Below are positions 37,503 to 48,197 of a DNA stretch of 64,000 nt, in pieces; the stretch's first letter is position 1, and every line of letters begins with the position of its first letter. The notes under the pieces were generated by a model that was not told the DNA's origin, did no database searches, and saw only the letters and a list, made by a program, of their open reading frames with translations. A program made the translations under genes and the position numbers. The stretch lies in assembly GCF_000003815.2 (NCBI RefSeq), contig NC_049994.1, forward strand, positions 7,875,898 to 7,939,897, read 5' to 3'. The stretch is from Branchiostoma floridae. Its lineage: Eukaryota; Chordata; Leptocardii; Amphioxiformes; Branchiostomatidae.

Positions 37503-39454
37503 ATGTCTTCAACAGTGAGTTTTCATTTTAACGTGTTCTATCCTCTTACTAGAAATTTAGTTTGTCATTGGATGATTTGGAAGCACTCGTTACTTTTTCC
37601 TTGTCTTTTTAACCAGCAAATTCGTCCTATATTTGTCTTGAGTTGTTCTTATATTGAACACTTCAGAGCCAGTGTCAAGGAATTTTAAGGATTTGTGACG
37701 TTTAAAAACGCCATGACGGCTTACTTAAGTCACAATTGCTACGCCATATAAGGAAGAATCTTATTCTAGATAAAACGTCACAGTTCAACCATATTTACAT
37801 GTGCATGGCTTTTCGAAATTTCTGGATAATGCAAAATACGTGTTTCATAAACTTCTAGTCGTGACATTCAAAGAATGTAACGTTACCAACCCCGAACAAC
37901 ATTTCTAACTCCTCACGGTTTGTTGTAGTCAGCATATCTTTCTAAATGTAGGCAACGGTTTTTAGGATATTTTGTGGCTTTCAGTGCAATTAATAAATGC
38001 TTATCATTTTGTATAGCACAACTATTAAACGTTACAAATAGTAGCAGTAACCAAACTAGCAAGATTTTAGTCTATAAGGTGCTAGCTATAGAACGTTGCA
38101 TGTTAGTACCAAATACACGAGACAAAAAGGGCATTGTAAGCCGTCAACCGTATACGTAACGCAAATACAAGTCACCCGAGCTGCATACCATACAAGTGAC
38201 CTACCCCATAACACCTACCTAATAATCCCAAGCAACAAGTAACCCTAAACAACAAATCAGAGGGACTTGTTACTTAGGATACCTTGGATTTCCTTTATCT
38301 AGCCTAACGTTTCCTCAAGATGCTATCACTGTTACAGCTAAGACAGGTTTTAACCAAAAGAGCGATTTTGTGCTCACAAAATTGGGTGTAGGTTTCTTTA
38401 CTTTGGCTACTAGTATATCATTTGTGAACGGATTTTTGTCACTAATGTTTTGTGGCCTAACTGCCGATTCAATGATTCTTGCTCTCTCAAAATAAATATA
38501 ACTAGAAGCGTTTAACATTCAGCTCAACTTAGTGTCTCTGGCTCTACTCCAGACAAAATAAGACAAACGCCACTCTCCTTCAAACTTAAATAAATAAACA
38601 AACACGGGCTGAAGTATAAGCTTAGGAGGCTAGTTTGTTTTGGAAGCAAGTTGGTTTATTTTTGCTAGGCAAAGTAGGATTACTACGCTAGCAACCAAAA
38701 TCTAAAACGCTGAAATATTTCAATATCCACGAATGTAGTACATTTCGATGCCTGCGTTTTTGCCAACGCCTTCTATACGGAGCCTAAAACAATTGCATGC
38801 ATTGTGATTGTTGAAACTGTATATACGTAATTCATTAGTAGATGTAGTGACATGCCATATTCCATATAATTTCTACATCAAGTAAATGTTATGGATTACA
38901 TCCACTGTAGACTCCAAATGTAATGAGAGCGAAAACACACACACACACACAGATGGATACAAAAAGCAATATCTCTAGATTTTAAAAATAGACACTTTTA
39001 TATCTACATTCAAGAAACAAACAAAGTGACACTAGTGGGGAAGACTAGTATCACATACCAAGTTGATGCCATCCATAAATTTTCTTGCTGAGGCTCAATT
39101 GTACTTTTGTTTTAACGCAATGACGTGTAAGCAGCTTGTAAGAACATAAATGTATATAAAGTTCTTTATTTACTCATACAATGTCTTGATATCGTTATCT
39201 AGGTGGATATGGCGGTTGTGACAGGGCGGATTGGAACGCTGGACATCATAGCGATCGTCTGCGGATCTCTCATACTGGTTACCCTCGTCATGTCTTTCGT
39301 TCTTGAGGCCGTCTGTGGACCCAAGGAAGAGAAGGGAAAAACCAACAAAAACAAGACTGCTCCCTCGGATGGGAACGAGAATTTCGGTTTCCAAGGAGAT
39401 GGGGACGAGACTGCACGGTCGGTTGAAGACGGCATAGCTTTGCAGCAAAGGTGA
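37503..39454 (+). CDS. Micro single-pass membrane protein 1 (two exons, 87 aa)
   Basis: I join exon 37503-37514 (ATG TCT TCA ACA, donor gtgagt) to exon 39203-39454 (acceptor CGTTATCTAG) at phase 0. The product starts MSST-VDMAVVTG. A membrane segment lies at about residues 16-40 (LDIIAIVCGSLILVTLVMSF). The tail is charged (GPKEEKGKTNKNK) and ends GIALQQR. The region from LDII to the membrane core resembles exons at 41433-41735 and 47534-47749. There is no cleavable signal peptide, so an N-outside signal-anchor topology is likely. Upstream lie an RFX-like GTCTCCTAGGTAAC (37084) and a CRE-like TGACGTCA (37135). The function is unknown. The tiny first exon is supported only by phase, splice consensus and the parallel in the two paralogues. 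Confidence 0.6.
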
Positions 39455-39804
39455 GAGAGAGGGAGAGAGAAAGGCAGCCAAGAAGCTTAAAGATGCATGG
39501 AGAAACTTTGAATAACTAAAATAATCTTTGGATTGTTTTTGTGTATTCTATACTCTCTGCATGCCATCTTAAAACATCTATGGGTAACTACGTTGTAAGA
39601 CTCTTTAGTTTAATGGACAGGGAAAATCTAAGTGTTTGACATCTATTGCCTACAGAGGAGGGATTGATCCTACAACGTCGTTCTAAAGCCCGGACTACTT
39701 CGTGAACGTAGACATTAGAACAACTATCTTTGGTCTGGAGCGGAAACAGCAACATCTATGCATGTTTAAGACAATTGAGGCCTTAAAAGCTGATATGTAA
39801 AGTC

Positions 39805-40111
39805 TAGGGGTGGGTACCGTGCATGGTACCAGTATAATACCTTTTTTTCTTCTTTTTGGACCGGTCCAGAAAAATCGGACATAAAATAAGAAATCAGCGG
39901 ACCAGATTTTGTACCGATTAGATCACGTGTTTGGGAGCTATACCGGCCCAAGAAAATTACAAGAAGAGAGTTTTTGATTGTCATTTATACCAAGTTTCTG
40001 CAATCAAACTTAACAGAAGCATTTGTCATGTAAACTACATGAACCTGGACATGATCCTCTGGCCCTGGACCGTACCTGTACCTGCGTGTTCTGTGACGTT
40101 ACCCATCCCTA
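39805..40111. mobile_element. hAT-like non-autonomous element
   Basis: The ends are TAGGGGTGGGTACCG and TTACCCATCCCTA, in the style of hAT termini. The eight-base flanks GTAAAGTC and GTACAGCC match at six positions and could be a worn target duplication. The 307 bases carry no transposase frame. Confidence 0.6.
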
Positions 40112-40370
40112 GTACAGCCATTGTATGGAAACTCGTATCATCTTGCAATTCTGCTCAAAGTCGATAGAGGTCGCTATCTAACATTGCTTTATGTTCAAAC
40201 ACAAAGAAAACTTAGTGTTAAACTGTCATTTGTATATTTCAACAAAAATATATCAAAGTTGATATGTTTTGTGCCAGACACTGTGCATGAAGATGAAAAC
40301 TTCAATTTTTATATCTGTAACGGTTTTTATCTACACATATTTTTAAGACATTAAACTACATATCAACATG

Positions 40371-40598
40371 TTAACACTTGTTCACCTTTATCCATGGGGT
40401 ACCCTAAATCCATTTTTAATATCCACTGTTCTAAAAAAAACAGGGTATTTACAGATACCACGTCAACGAACGGCGGTTTCAAAATGAAATATATTCAATA
40501 TATTGCAGTTACCTCCGTCTGTCGACTTGATATTCCTAAATCACATATTTTCAAAAACAACAGATATAGGTTACCCCGCGGATAAAGGTGAACAAGCA
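40371..40598. mobile_element. Foldback MITE family A, copy 5
   Basis: It starts TTAACACTTGTTCACCTTTA, has the centre CGGCGGTTTCAAAATG with its complement, then GTCTGTCGACTTGATATTCC, and ends GGATAAAGGTGAACAAG. Full length. Confidence 0.7.
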
Positions 40599-41184
40599 CT
40601 ATGCTGCACTTGTAAATACAATTATATACAACTACATATGTACATATAAATATGTGTAAATATGCCGGTTCTTCAGTATACCTTTGTGAAATCGTCAAAG
40701 ACGTAACGTAACGTACGTAACGTAAAATGAATTTGATTCATTGCAGTGTGATTTTGTACGAAATAAAGTCTAAATATCACTCGTTTATTTTGTTTTCGAC
40801 CAATGACTTGTAGTATGGTCTGTATTATGTAGACTTATAGCATGCAATACGTATGTAATCCTCATAATTATCATTATTTTCCTGATCAACATTTTTTTCA
40901 ATATACATGTACATAAATATCTTAAATTTTGATCAACCCGTTATTCTGACTTACGTTCATTACAACTTATCTTCAAGCAGATGTAAGAAGACACAGTGTG
41001 TTACGCCTCCTTATGTTCTTCTCTAGTACTGCACTTTTGAACGGTTCCAAAAGTGGGATGTTAGAGAACGGTACTAATATAGAAAACAGACGTGTACGCC
41101 GGATTTTTATTTCTGCTTGGAGATAACAATTGGATAAACTGAGGTCTTGCTGATTTGATTATAAGGAAAGTCTTAGAATTCAAA

Positions 41185-41400
41185 GTCAAAGAAAAAGATG
41201 CGAAAGAACAAATTAGATATGCAGAATCAATTTGTTCAGTGTACCATACTCTGTGTGTTTAGCCATTTTTTCCAACTTCTGACCACTTCGAAGTTCATAG
41301 CAAAGGCAACTTCTTTTTAATGGCAAAACTTTGGAGAACGTTTTTGATTAGCCATAAGATGTCATCCATATAATGAAATCAACATGGCCCAAAGATATAA
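41185..41400 (-). repeat. Segment shared with 46150-46390 and, in part, 36630-36660
   Basis: GTCAAAGAAAAAGATGCGAA, AGAACAAA and further blocks up to ATAATGAAATCAACATGGCC align with GGTCAAAGAAGAAAATGCGA and onward to ATAATCAAATCAACATGACC at 46 kb. GATGTCATCCATATAATGAA followed by ATCAACATGGCC also occurs near 36632. All three lie in the interval of the three micro-membrane genes. Confidence 0.55.
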
Positions 41401-41432
41401 CCAACTATGCTGTACACTGAAAACTCTATGGT

Positions 41433-42216
41433 CTATGGCAATCCACCTTCGTCAATGGTTGAAATTGTGTCCGTACTTTCCGCTGTCTGTACGGTTGACT
41501 CTTCTCTGATCTTCGCCTGTGACGCCGCCAGAAAACGCTGCTTCTTGGCGGCTTTCTGTCTCCGTTTCATGGACAGTGCAGTCACCACACACAGGGTTAT
41601 AAAGATGAAAAGGCCGCACGCGATAGCAGCGACATCTAGCGGTCTGATACCTCCCGACATCTCAGTTGTAGATGATATTGATGGCGTTGTTACGGGCAAC
41701 GGTGTCGTCTGTACCCCAGTTGTGGCATTTAAAGCCTGTCAAAAAGATAGTCGGTGTCATACAACCTATCACTCTCCGGGCTGATTTGATCAAGCTAAAT
41801 AAAGATTGGCAAAACCACGCTAATTATATGTTTTCATATAGTTGTTAAAGAAAATATAGCTAGATTTGTATTGCATGTCACATATATGTACGTACGATGT
41901 AAATATCCAAAACTGAAAGAAAACAGATATGACATATGAAGTACGTACGTGTACATCTACACATTTTATGCTACAATTCTAATTTTTAATTTTATGGTCC
42001 AAAATTGGATCATGTTGCCAATTAAAATCAAAGAATATCTAAATCTATCCCTTCTAGAATTCTGTGCAATAAGTAGACAAAAATTCATGTACCATCTGCA
42101 TCTGCATAGGATACCCCCAAATGACCCCGCGAGGGGCAAAAGTAGGGGGGGGAGCTGAGGCTCCCGGGGGGGAGCTGAGGCTCCCATGTACCTACCGTTG
42201 TTGTATTAGATGTCAT
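41433..42216 (-). CDS. Micro single-pass membrane protein 2 (two exons, 107 aa)
   Basis: Exon 42196-42216 encodes MTSNTTT and ends ACG-gtaggt. Exon 41433-41735 starts after TTTTTGACAG, and the join is phase 0. The product has an S/T-rich outer segment (ALNATTGVQTTPLP onward), then IRPLDVAAIACG leading into a membrane segment at about residues 41-63. A basic stop-transfer (KRRQKAAKKQR) and an acidic S/T-rich tail ending IDEGGLP follow. N-glycosylation sequons (NTT, NAT) are in the outer part. The frame upstream of the ATG is also open back to an acceptor at 42316, so a longer N-terminus is possible, though a 5' UTR exon is simpler. The protein is unfamiliar to me; its relation to the other two rests on the P-x-D/E-I/V-A-A-I-V/A-C motif. 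Confidence 0.6.
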
Positions 42217-43729
42217 GTTGCAGTTTGCTTGCGGGGTATTCAATAGGTGCGCTGTTTGGAGAACAATTAAACCATTCAAGACTGAAAACCTCTCCGGTAA
42301 AGTATGATGTAGCCGCCTGTTTAAAAAAAAAAGAACAATATGTACCCCAAGAAAAAATATGGCGACATTTTGAACTAAAAAGAGCAGAACATTTTACCCC
42401 CAAGTTTCAGTGCCATTTCCAATTTCACCCACCCACCTCTACTATCATTAAGTCAGCCAGATATATAATTGCTATCAATATGTGTTTACAAATTGATTCT
42501 GGAAATTGTTAAGCCAAGAACAAATGTATTGAAGACTATATAACGTTAGTAACTACGGTTCTCCTCTTTACGTAACTAATGAATGCCTCCTATATTATAT
42601 AACGTTACACATAGCGTTATAGTTACGTCTTACTAAATTCTAGGTAATGACACAATGTAACATTACACGTAACACCGCTCCTCTTTTATGGGACGATAGA
42701 ATTACAAGATGCAAACCGAAAAGAGCATCAACAGAAGACAGAGCGATTAGTGTAACGCCAACCTTACCTTTGAATAAGTCGCAGATATAATATCAATATT
42801 CGTTCAAATACAGAAATAAATTTAAACATTTTTGGTGGCTAAAATTGCAATAAAAGGGGAGGATATCTAGTCAATATAAATGGGAAAACACACCGTTTAT
42901 ACTATTCCCAGGGCTCGAGTATCATCAAAGAACAATGGTTTGAAGGCCATGAAGGTCATCATAACATGGGCTTTCTGTTTTCAAACGTAAAAGAATGTTG
43001 GGTTATACCATCAGATATCTGAAGGGGGTCCTACCGTCGACCTCAGGGATGTTTTTTTTTAAAGAATTTTCTTTCAGTATCATATCAATATAACAAAAAT
43101 GGAAGCAAAGGGAGAGAAATACGCTGAAATAAACTACTAAAAACGGGTGATAGAACTGGCCACTATCACCCCAATACACAGAATAAAATGGTATAGCCCA
43201 TAGTACAGTATTTATAACACAATGTAGCAATCCTTTGAATCAAGGATCCAAAGCAGAAGTGACATAATCTTCTTGTTTGCACTAAACAAAATATCCATTT
43301 GTGAAAAAAAAGATAAAATCAGACGTCAAATGTCTTTTTGCTGCGACATGAAATTAGAAAGTGGTGTAAAGATATATTTTACAGACTTAAAAATAGCCCT
43401 GTGCAAGTCAGAATCGTTACAAACAATATCTAGCAGACTCCTATTATGTTATGATAAGGGGTGTAACGGCATTGCGTAAGCAAGCGATTGATATCCAAGA
43501 TAGGACTAAATGGCGCATGAAAGGACACCTAATGAATAATTCATAGATCAAAATTCTTGTCCAAACAATTGCTCTGTTGACATAAACTTTGCTTCTTGAG
43601 TGGGGCTTGCCATATAAGGAGAAGGAAGTCACGATAGATATCTTATATGTATCCTCGTCACTTCCACAATGGGTTATACGGAACTTTCTTTTTGTCTTGG
43701 CTTTTCTGGAATGCTCACGATCTTGTTGA

Positions 43730-44050
43730 CAATTCCGGAATGCATGTTACCATACCTGTGTTTTGGAACCACTCAGTTAAGGAAGGGTCCTTTTTCTATA
43801 ACGGTATGGTGGTTCTTTAAATGCTTGAGGTGTGGCCTTCCTCAAACATAAGACCAACGTTTAATGTCTTATCCGGGGAATGTCCCTAAGCGAAGATAGG
43901 TACTCATTTCCAGTGATGTGGGAAAAGTCGTGTAAGGTGTCATTTCAGAGAAAACAACACTGGGGCTTGTCAGGGGATTCGAGCACAGGACCCCTGGGTA
44001 ATGGGCCAAACACCTGAGCTACATGACATGGTCTTAAGACGCCACGTCGC
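43730..44050 (-). mobile_element. tRNA-SINE family 1, near full-length copy
   Basis: On the minus strand it starts with a tRNA-like head (ATGTAGCTCAGGTGTTTGG as A box, GTGCTCGAATCCCC as B box). The shared body follows: GACACCTTACACGACTTTTC, GAGTACCTATCTTCGCTTAG, TTTGAGGAAGGCCACACCTC. Confidence 0.7.
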
Positions 44051-44304
44051 GTCACAATTTTAAATTAAGGTGTAACATTGGTGCCCGTTTTGACACCAGA
44101 CTCTTCATACGTTTCACACTTGTAAAGTGCGTCACATTCGTGTAAATTTTCACATTGAAATTCTAACGTTATATATTATAAGAATGACTCAGTTTTCCGT
44201 TATTTTGTCAAGGCTTTGTCCCTTGCCATTGCTATTTGTAGCTAGATGAGATGTAAAAAAAAAAATATCGCAGCATATATAATTGACAAAAGATAATTGG
44301 AATA

Positions 44305-44789
44305 CAGTCAAACCTGCCCGAGCGACCACCTCTTCTCAGCGACCACCTGGCCATTTCGACCACTTTTTCTCGGTCCCGATTTATTTTCCCATTGGCGTAA
44401 GCATTAAGCGACCTTTTCTCAACGACCACCTGGCCAACGCGACCGCGACCGGCCCAAATTGGGACCCATAACGACCGCATCATTTTCAAAATTGAGGTTT
44501 TCATCGATTTTTGATGATAACTAGCACGATTTTGTGCCGAAATCGGCCAGTTTTCGTCGGATTTTGGGGTTAAATTTACAGTTTACAGTGTGCCTGTTGT
44601 ATTTGAGATTAAAGACCTCGCTTCTTTGCGTGCGTGCAGTGTGCTTGCTTTATGCCAGTAATCACAATGGAAACCATTTATACTTTCCATCGGGCATGTT
44701 TTGAGTCGATACTCTTCTCAGCGACCACCTGTCCAAATCGACCGCTTTTTTCCGGTCCCCCGGTTGGTCGTCTTGGGCAGGTTTGACTG
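44305..44789. mobile_element. TIR transposon family B, short copy
   Basis: It has the same ends as 20094-20907 (CAGTCAAACCTGCCC, GGGCAGGTTTGACTG) and TA on both flanks. It lacks about 330 internal bases relative to the long copy. Confidence 0.8.
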
Positions 44790-45091
44790 TATACTGGACA
44801 CGGCAAGACATGTTAAACTTGAACAGACGCATACATACCACTAGCCATGTTAAAAAGATTGATGTGAAAACTATATGACATGTACATATGTGTTATGTTC
44901 GATTGTGTACATATGCGCTATTGGGGAGGGGGGCAAGTAAAATCCTATTTCCCGTCAGTATTATAGATTCGGTAAACATAAGTATCAAATATGCCAACCC
45001 AAGCTGTTTAAGTCATTTCCCTAAAATCCTACTTAAACGTTACTCTTATGGATTTTGTCTTGTTCTCATGATTAATATGAAGACACTTACC

Positions 45092-45290
45092 TTATTTATT
45101 TTATAGTTGCTTGTAAGAAAAGTAGAACTCCCAACACAACTGAATCTAGACCACGACTGTCTGTGAGTGTGACATGACAATATTAATGTTGGCCGGTACT
45201 ACACGCAATGACAGCTCTTCGTGTGCGGCGTGTTTACACACTTACATTGAACCGGAAGCGGACGTCACGTCTACCCGGAGATTCCTTCAG
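45092..45290 (-). promoter_or_regulatory. Possible promoter and non-coding first exon on the minus strand
   Basis: A good donor (AATAAG-gtaagt, ending at 45092 on the minus strand) follows about 200 bases containing ACCGGAAG (ETS-like, near 45251) and GGACGTCACG (CRE-like, near 45259). It could be the 5' exon of micro-membrane gene 2, whose next acceptor would be at 42316. This is speculative. Confidence 0.25.
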
Positions 45291-45701
45291 GGCCTACCAT
45301 TCCTCACGTGCCTATATTACGTCACTTCCTTTAAACGTTTCTCAGATGAAAAATTCCACTGTTGTTTGAAACCTGCGTTATTTTGCCCATTTTTCTGTGT
45401 TACAATTAGTCACGGCGTCATGATTTCCGGTATCGGAATATCTCAGGGAAAACGACGTCTAAACTTCAAGTTCCGATAAATTCCGCTAGGCGGCTCTGAT
45501 GTACGTGCATTGCAACACTGTATATTTATAGGATTGCGAATGACTGGTAAAGGCCATGCTTACTTCATCATATGGACGACACCAAACGTGCATCGATTTT
45601 CGGCCGATTAAAAAAAATAGACCATACTGCATCGTGCAAAGTATCTACAAAATGAACAAATATATGTCATAGACTGCCAAGGTCAATTCCAAGGTCCCGC
45701 G

Positions 45702-46153
45702 TGGGGCCGCGTAGCACAGTTGTAGTGTATTATTCGGCCCGTGACCGAGAGGTCGCCGGTTCGAGTCCGCCTGCCGTGTTGCCGGTCTTGTGCCCTTGGG
45801 AAAGGCACTTTACACGACTTTCCTCACTTTACTCAAGTGAAAACGAGTCGTCCCTCGGATAGGATCCCGTGTTTGGGGAGAGCCACACCCCGGGCACGTA
45901 AAAGAACCCGCCACATGTGCGATGGTGCGATGTAGCGGATCAAACCATTCCGGCCAAAATGGGGTAGGGAATTTCCCGAGCAGCCTCGTAAACCCCTGCT
46001 TCGCCTATTGAGTCAGTGAAGTCAAGCTTGCTTAAGCTTGATGTTTCTGACTTAGGGAGAAGAGATGCTGCTACAGTTATCGCTATGGGCCGCTCTTCAT
46101 CACCATGATGGTAACATCAGGCCCTACGAACATGATTTAGAAAAAAAAAAAAA
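45702..46153 (+). mobile_element. tRNA-SINE family 1, full-length copy with A-tail
   Basis: It begins with a tRNA-like head: GGCCGCGTAGCACAGTTG (A box) and GGTTCGAGTCC (exact B-box consensus). The body follows (GGGAAAGGCACTTTACACGA, CCCGTGTTTGGGGAGAGC, GGGCACGTAAAAGAACCC). It ends TTTAG followed by an A-run at about 46139-46153. The head does not close into a full cloverleaf, so it is a SINE rather than a tRNA gene. Confidence 0.8.
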
Positions 46154-46390
46154 GGTCAAAGAAGAAAATGCGAAAGAACAAAAATAAAAATCTATTGTTC
46201 TGTATACCTTGATAAACCTTGATACGTTTTGTCATTTGTTGAACCTTCCTAACCACTTAGATTTCATCAGAAATGCAGCTTTTTCTTATCCAAACTTTAT
46301 TTTTCGCACGCTCGTATCAGTTTTGGGGTTCCCAGAGGACATTAGCAATATAATCAAATCAACATGACCTAGACCTAATCTACTAAATAT
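46154..46390 (-). repeat. Copy of the 41.2-kb segment next to the SINE A-tail
   Basis: It aligns with 41185-41400 in the same orientation, with many substitutions, directly after the SINE. Either an older segmental copy or a dispersed repeat. Confidence 0.5.
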
Positions 46391-47324
46391 CGTAACACTT
46401 CTGTCACAACGATCATCAACCGTCATTTTCGTGCAGCTTATTTGGACTGACTCCATCTCCTAGCATTGCATACCCGAATCATACTCCAAACATAATTTGA
46501 AATGAAATAACCCTTTCTAAACTTCCCTCAATTCTTTCGCGTCATAAATTCTAGGTAACATCCACTCGCTATTGTTTGGGGCTATAATTAGGTCTGCAAA
46601 CACAGCTAACGGTTTTACAAGGATGTTATGGTGGACAAATTGATTGTGCCTCATGTAATATACTACCGTTTGAGTTCAACTTTCCGCTTTGAATGAACAG
46701 AAAAAATCTTCACAATGTTTGCTTTGTGTGTGAAGAGACAATGGTAAGGTCGGCTGATTAATATATTCATTAATACATTACCTATTGGAAATTGCACTTC
46801 TTTCTGGAGTGGAATGCACATGTAGGAATATCTCTTTGTGTAAAAATCTATACAAGTTCGTCTGCCATATAAAAGAAACGTTCTATGCATCTATACTCTT
46901 GAGCCGTTTCTGACCATAGTGTACAGTGTTTGTCCATCGATACATTACGTAGTTTCACAACCATGCCCATAACTAGAACGATGCCTCTTGTAACGTCCTT
47001 AGTATTCGGTCAAGTCGGGAGAAAGTTCGCATGGAGAAACATATGAAACACGCTCTAAATGGGTATGGACATTTATAACGTTCAGACACATGTGGGCGAA
47101 GCCATGAGTCATCAATTCCTGCATATCTACAACATTGGAACAGAGCCAAAGCAGATATCCAATTCTCCAAGTATTCTATTCCACTAGTCCCGTATCACAT
47201 CTTGGGAGCCTGCCCAAATGAGATCATACAACAGGATAAAAAAAACTCACTGACTACAATAACTCCGTTTTCATACAGCTAAATATCGTAGGATACAAAA
47301 ATTGATAGTACAATATAATGTTAA

Positions 47325-47460
47325 ACGTTAACTTTATTTCAACACAAATGTATACACGGATCAAACTTTTAACGACCACCGTCGCCTTCTCCAGGATCAA
47401 TACCGATGACAGATCTCTTCAGAACGTAAACTCGCGTTGAAAATTTGATCCGATGTTTGA
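47325..47460. mobile_element. Fragment of TIR family C
   Basis: ACTTTATTTCAACACAAATG, TATACACGGATCAAAC and GACCACCGTCGCCTTCTCCA match the left end of the element at 62843-63252. The right part (GAAAATTTGATCCGATGTTTGAAGAAAG) resembles its right end with the middle deleted. Confidence 0.6.
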
Positions 47461-47533
47461 AGAAAGTTTAGCATTGTACTAAGACGTGTCGATAAGCTTC
47501 TATGATAAATGTTTGAAGTTGTGAGTACGTCTC

Positions 47534-48197
47534 TTAGCGGTTACGGTACCACTCAGGCCCTGGCGCGACCACGCTGGCTTTCTTGACTTGCGTTTGTTTC
47601 CTGGTTTGAAGAATGTCCAAGAGAAGTGTAACCAGGAAGCAGAGAAGTATGAACCCTGTACAAACGATAGCCGCGATCTCGGCTGGGCCAACCGTGCCGT
47701 CAGTGTGAACCTTCCATGTCCACTCCGAGGCGGTAGATATTGTTGGACTCTAGGGGAGAAGTTATACACAATTAGGATATGGAAAACCAGTCACGTTTTA
47801 CATTTATGAGAGACCATGCACTGTACTATAGTTAGGTCAGAACAAGTAAATATTACACCAAGCACTGATTAATTTTCGCCTGATTTCAGAAAAAAATAGT
47901 TGTTTCTTCTTCGGGACGGTCAACACGACAAGAAAATGCCAAATAGGTTGTGCTAGAGCCTTATGATTGTAAATTATTCACTTGTTATAGTAGCCCACGT
48001 TCAATCGCTTCATGTTAGTATGTAAGTATTCAATTTTGTTCACTTGCAACTAGCCCCATGGGCATGAACATTCAAGACACAATCCGTTAATTAACAATTG
48101 GTGTACATTGTAATACAATTCTGTTGTAACATAGTGACAACAAAATGTTAAGTAAAATCAACAAAAACATGAAGACACAAACCTGTGCGGTCGACAT
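47534..48197 (-). CDS. Micro single-pass membrane protein 3 (two exons, 76 aa)
   Basis: Exon 48183-48197 encodes MSTAQ with donor CAG-gtttgt. Exon 47534-47749 begins after TTCTCCCCTAG and ends TAA, and the join is phase 0. The product is MSTAQ-SPTISTASEWTWKV, then VGPAEIAAIVC leading into a membrane segment at about residues 30-49 (many L, F and V), a basic stop (QTRKQTQVKK) and the tail end PEWYRNR. There is no signal peptide. The layout of 5 codons, one phase-0 intron, then membrane segment and tail repeats that of the genes at 37.5 and 42.2 kb. The role is unknown. Confidence 0.65.

Noticed and set aside
43669-43851. 60-codon hydrophobic frame that might look like a membrane protein
   Set aside because: Most of it is the antisense strand of a SINE copy.
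45702-45775. Candidate tRNA gene
   Set aside because: The A and B boxes are good, but the acceptor stem does not close and the sequence continues into a SINE body with an A-tail.
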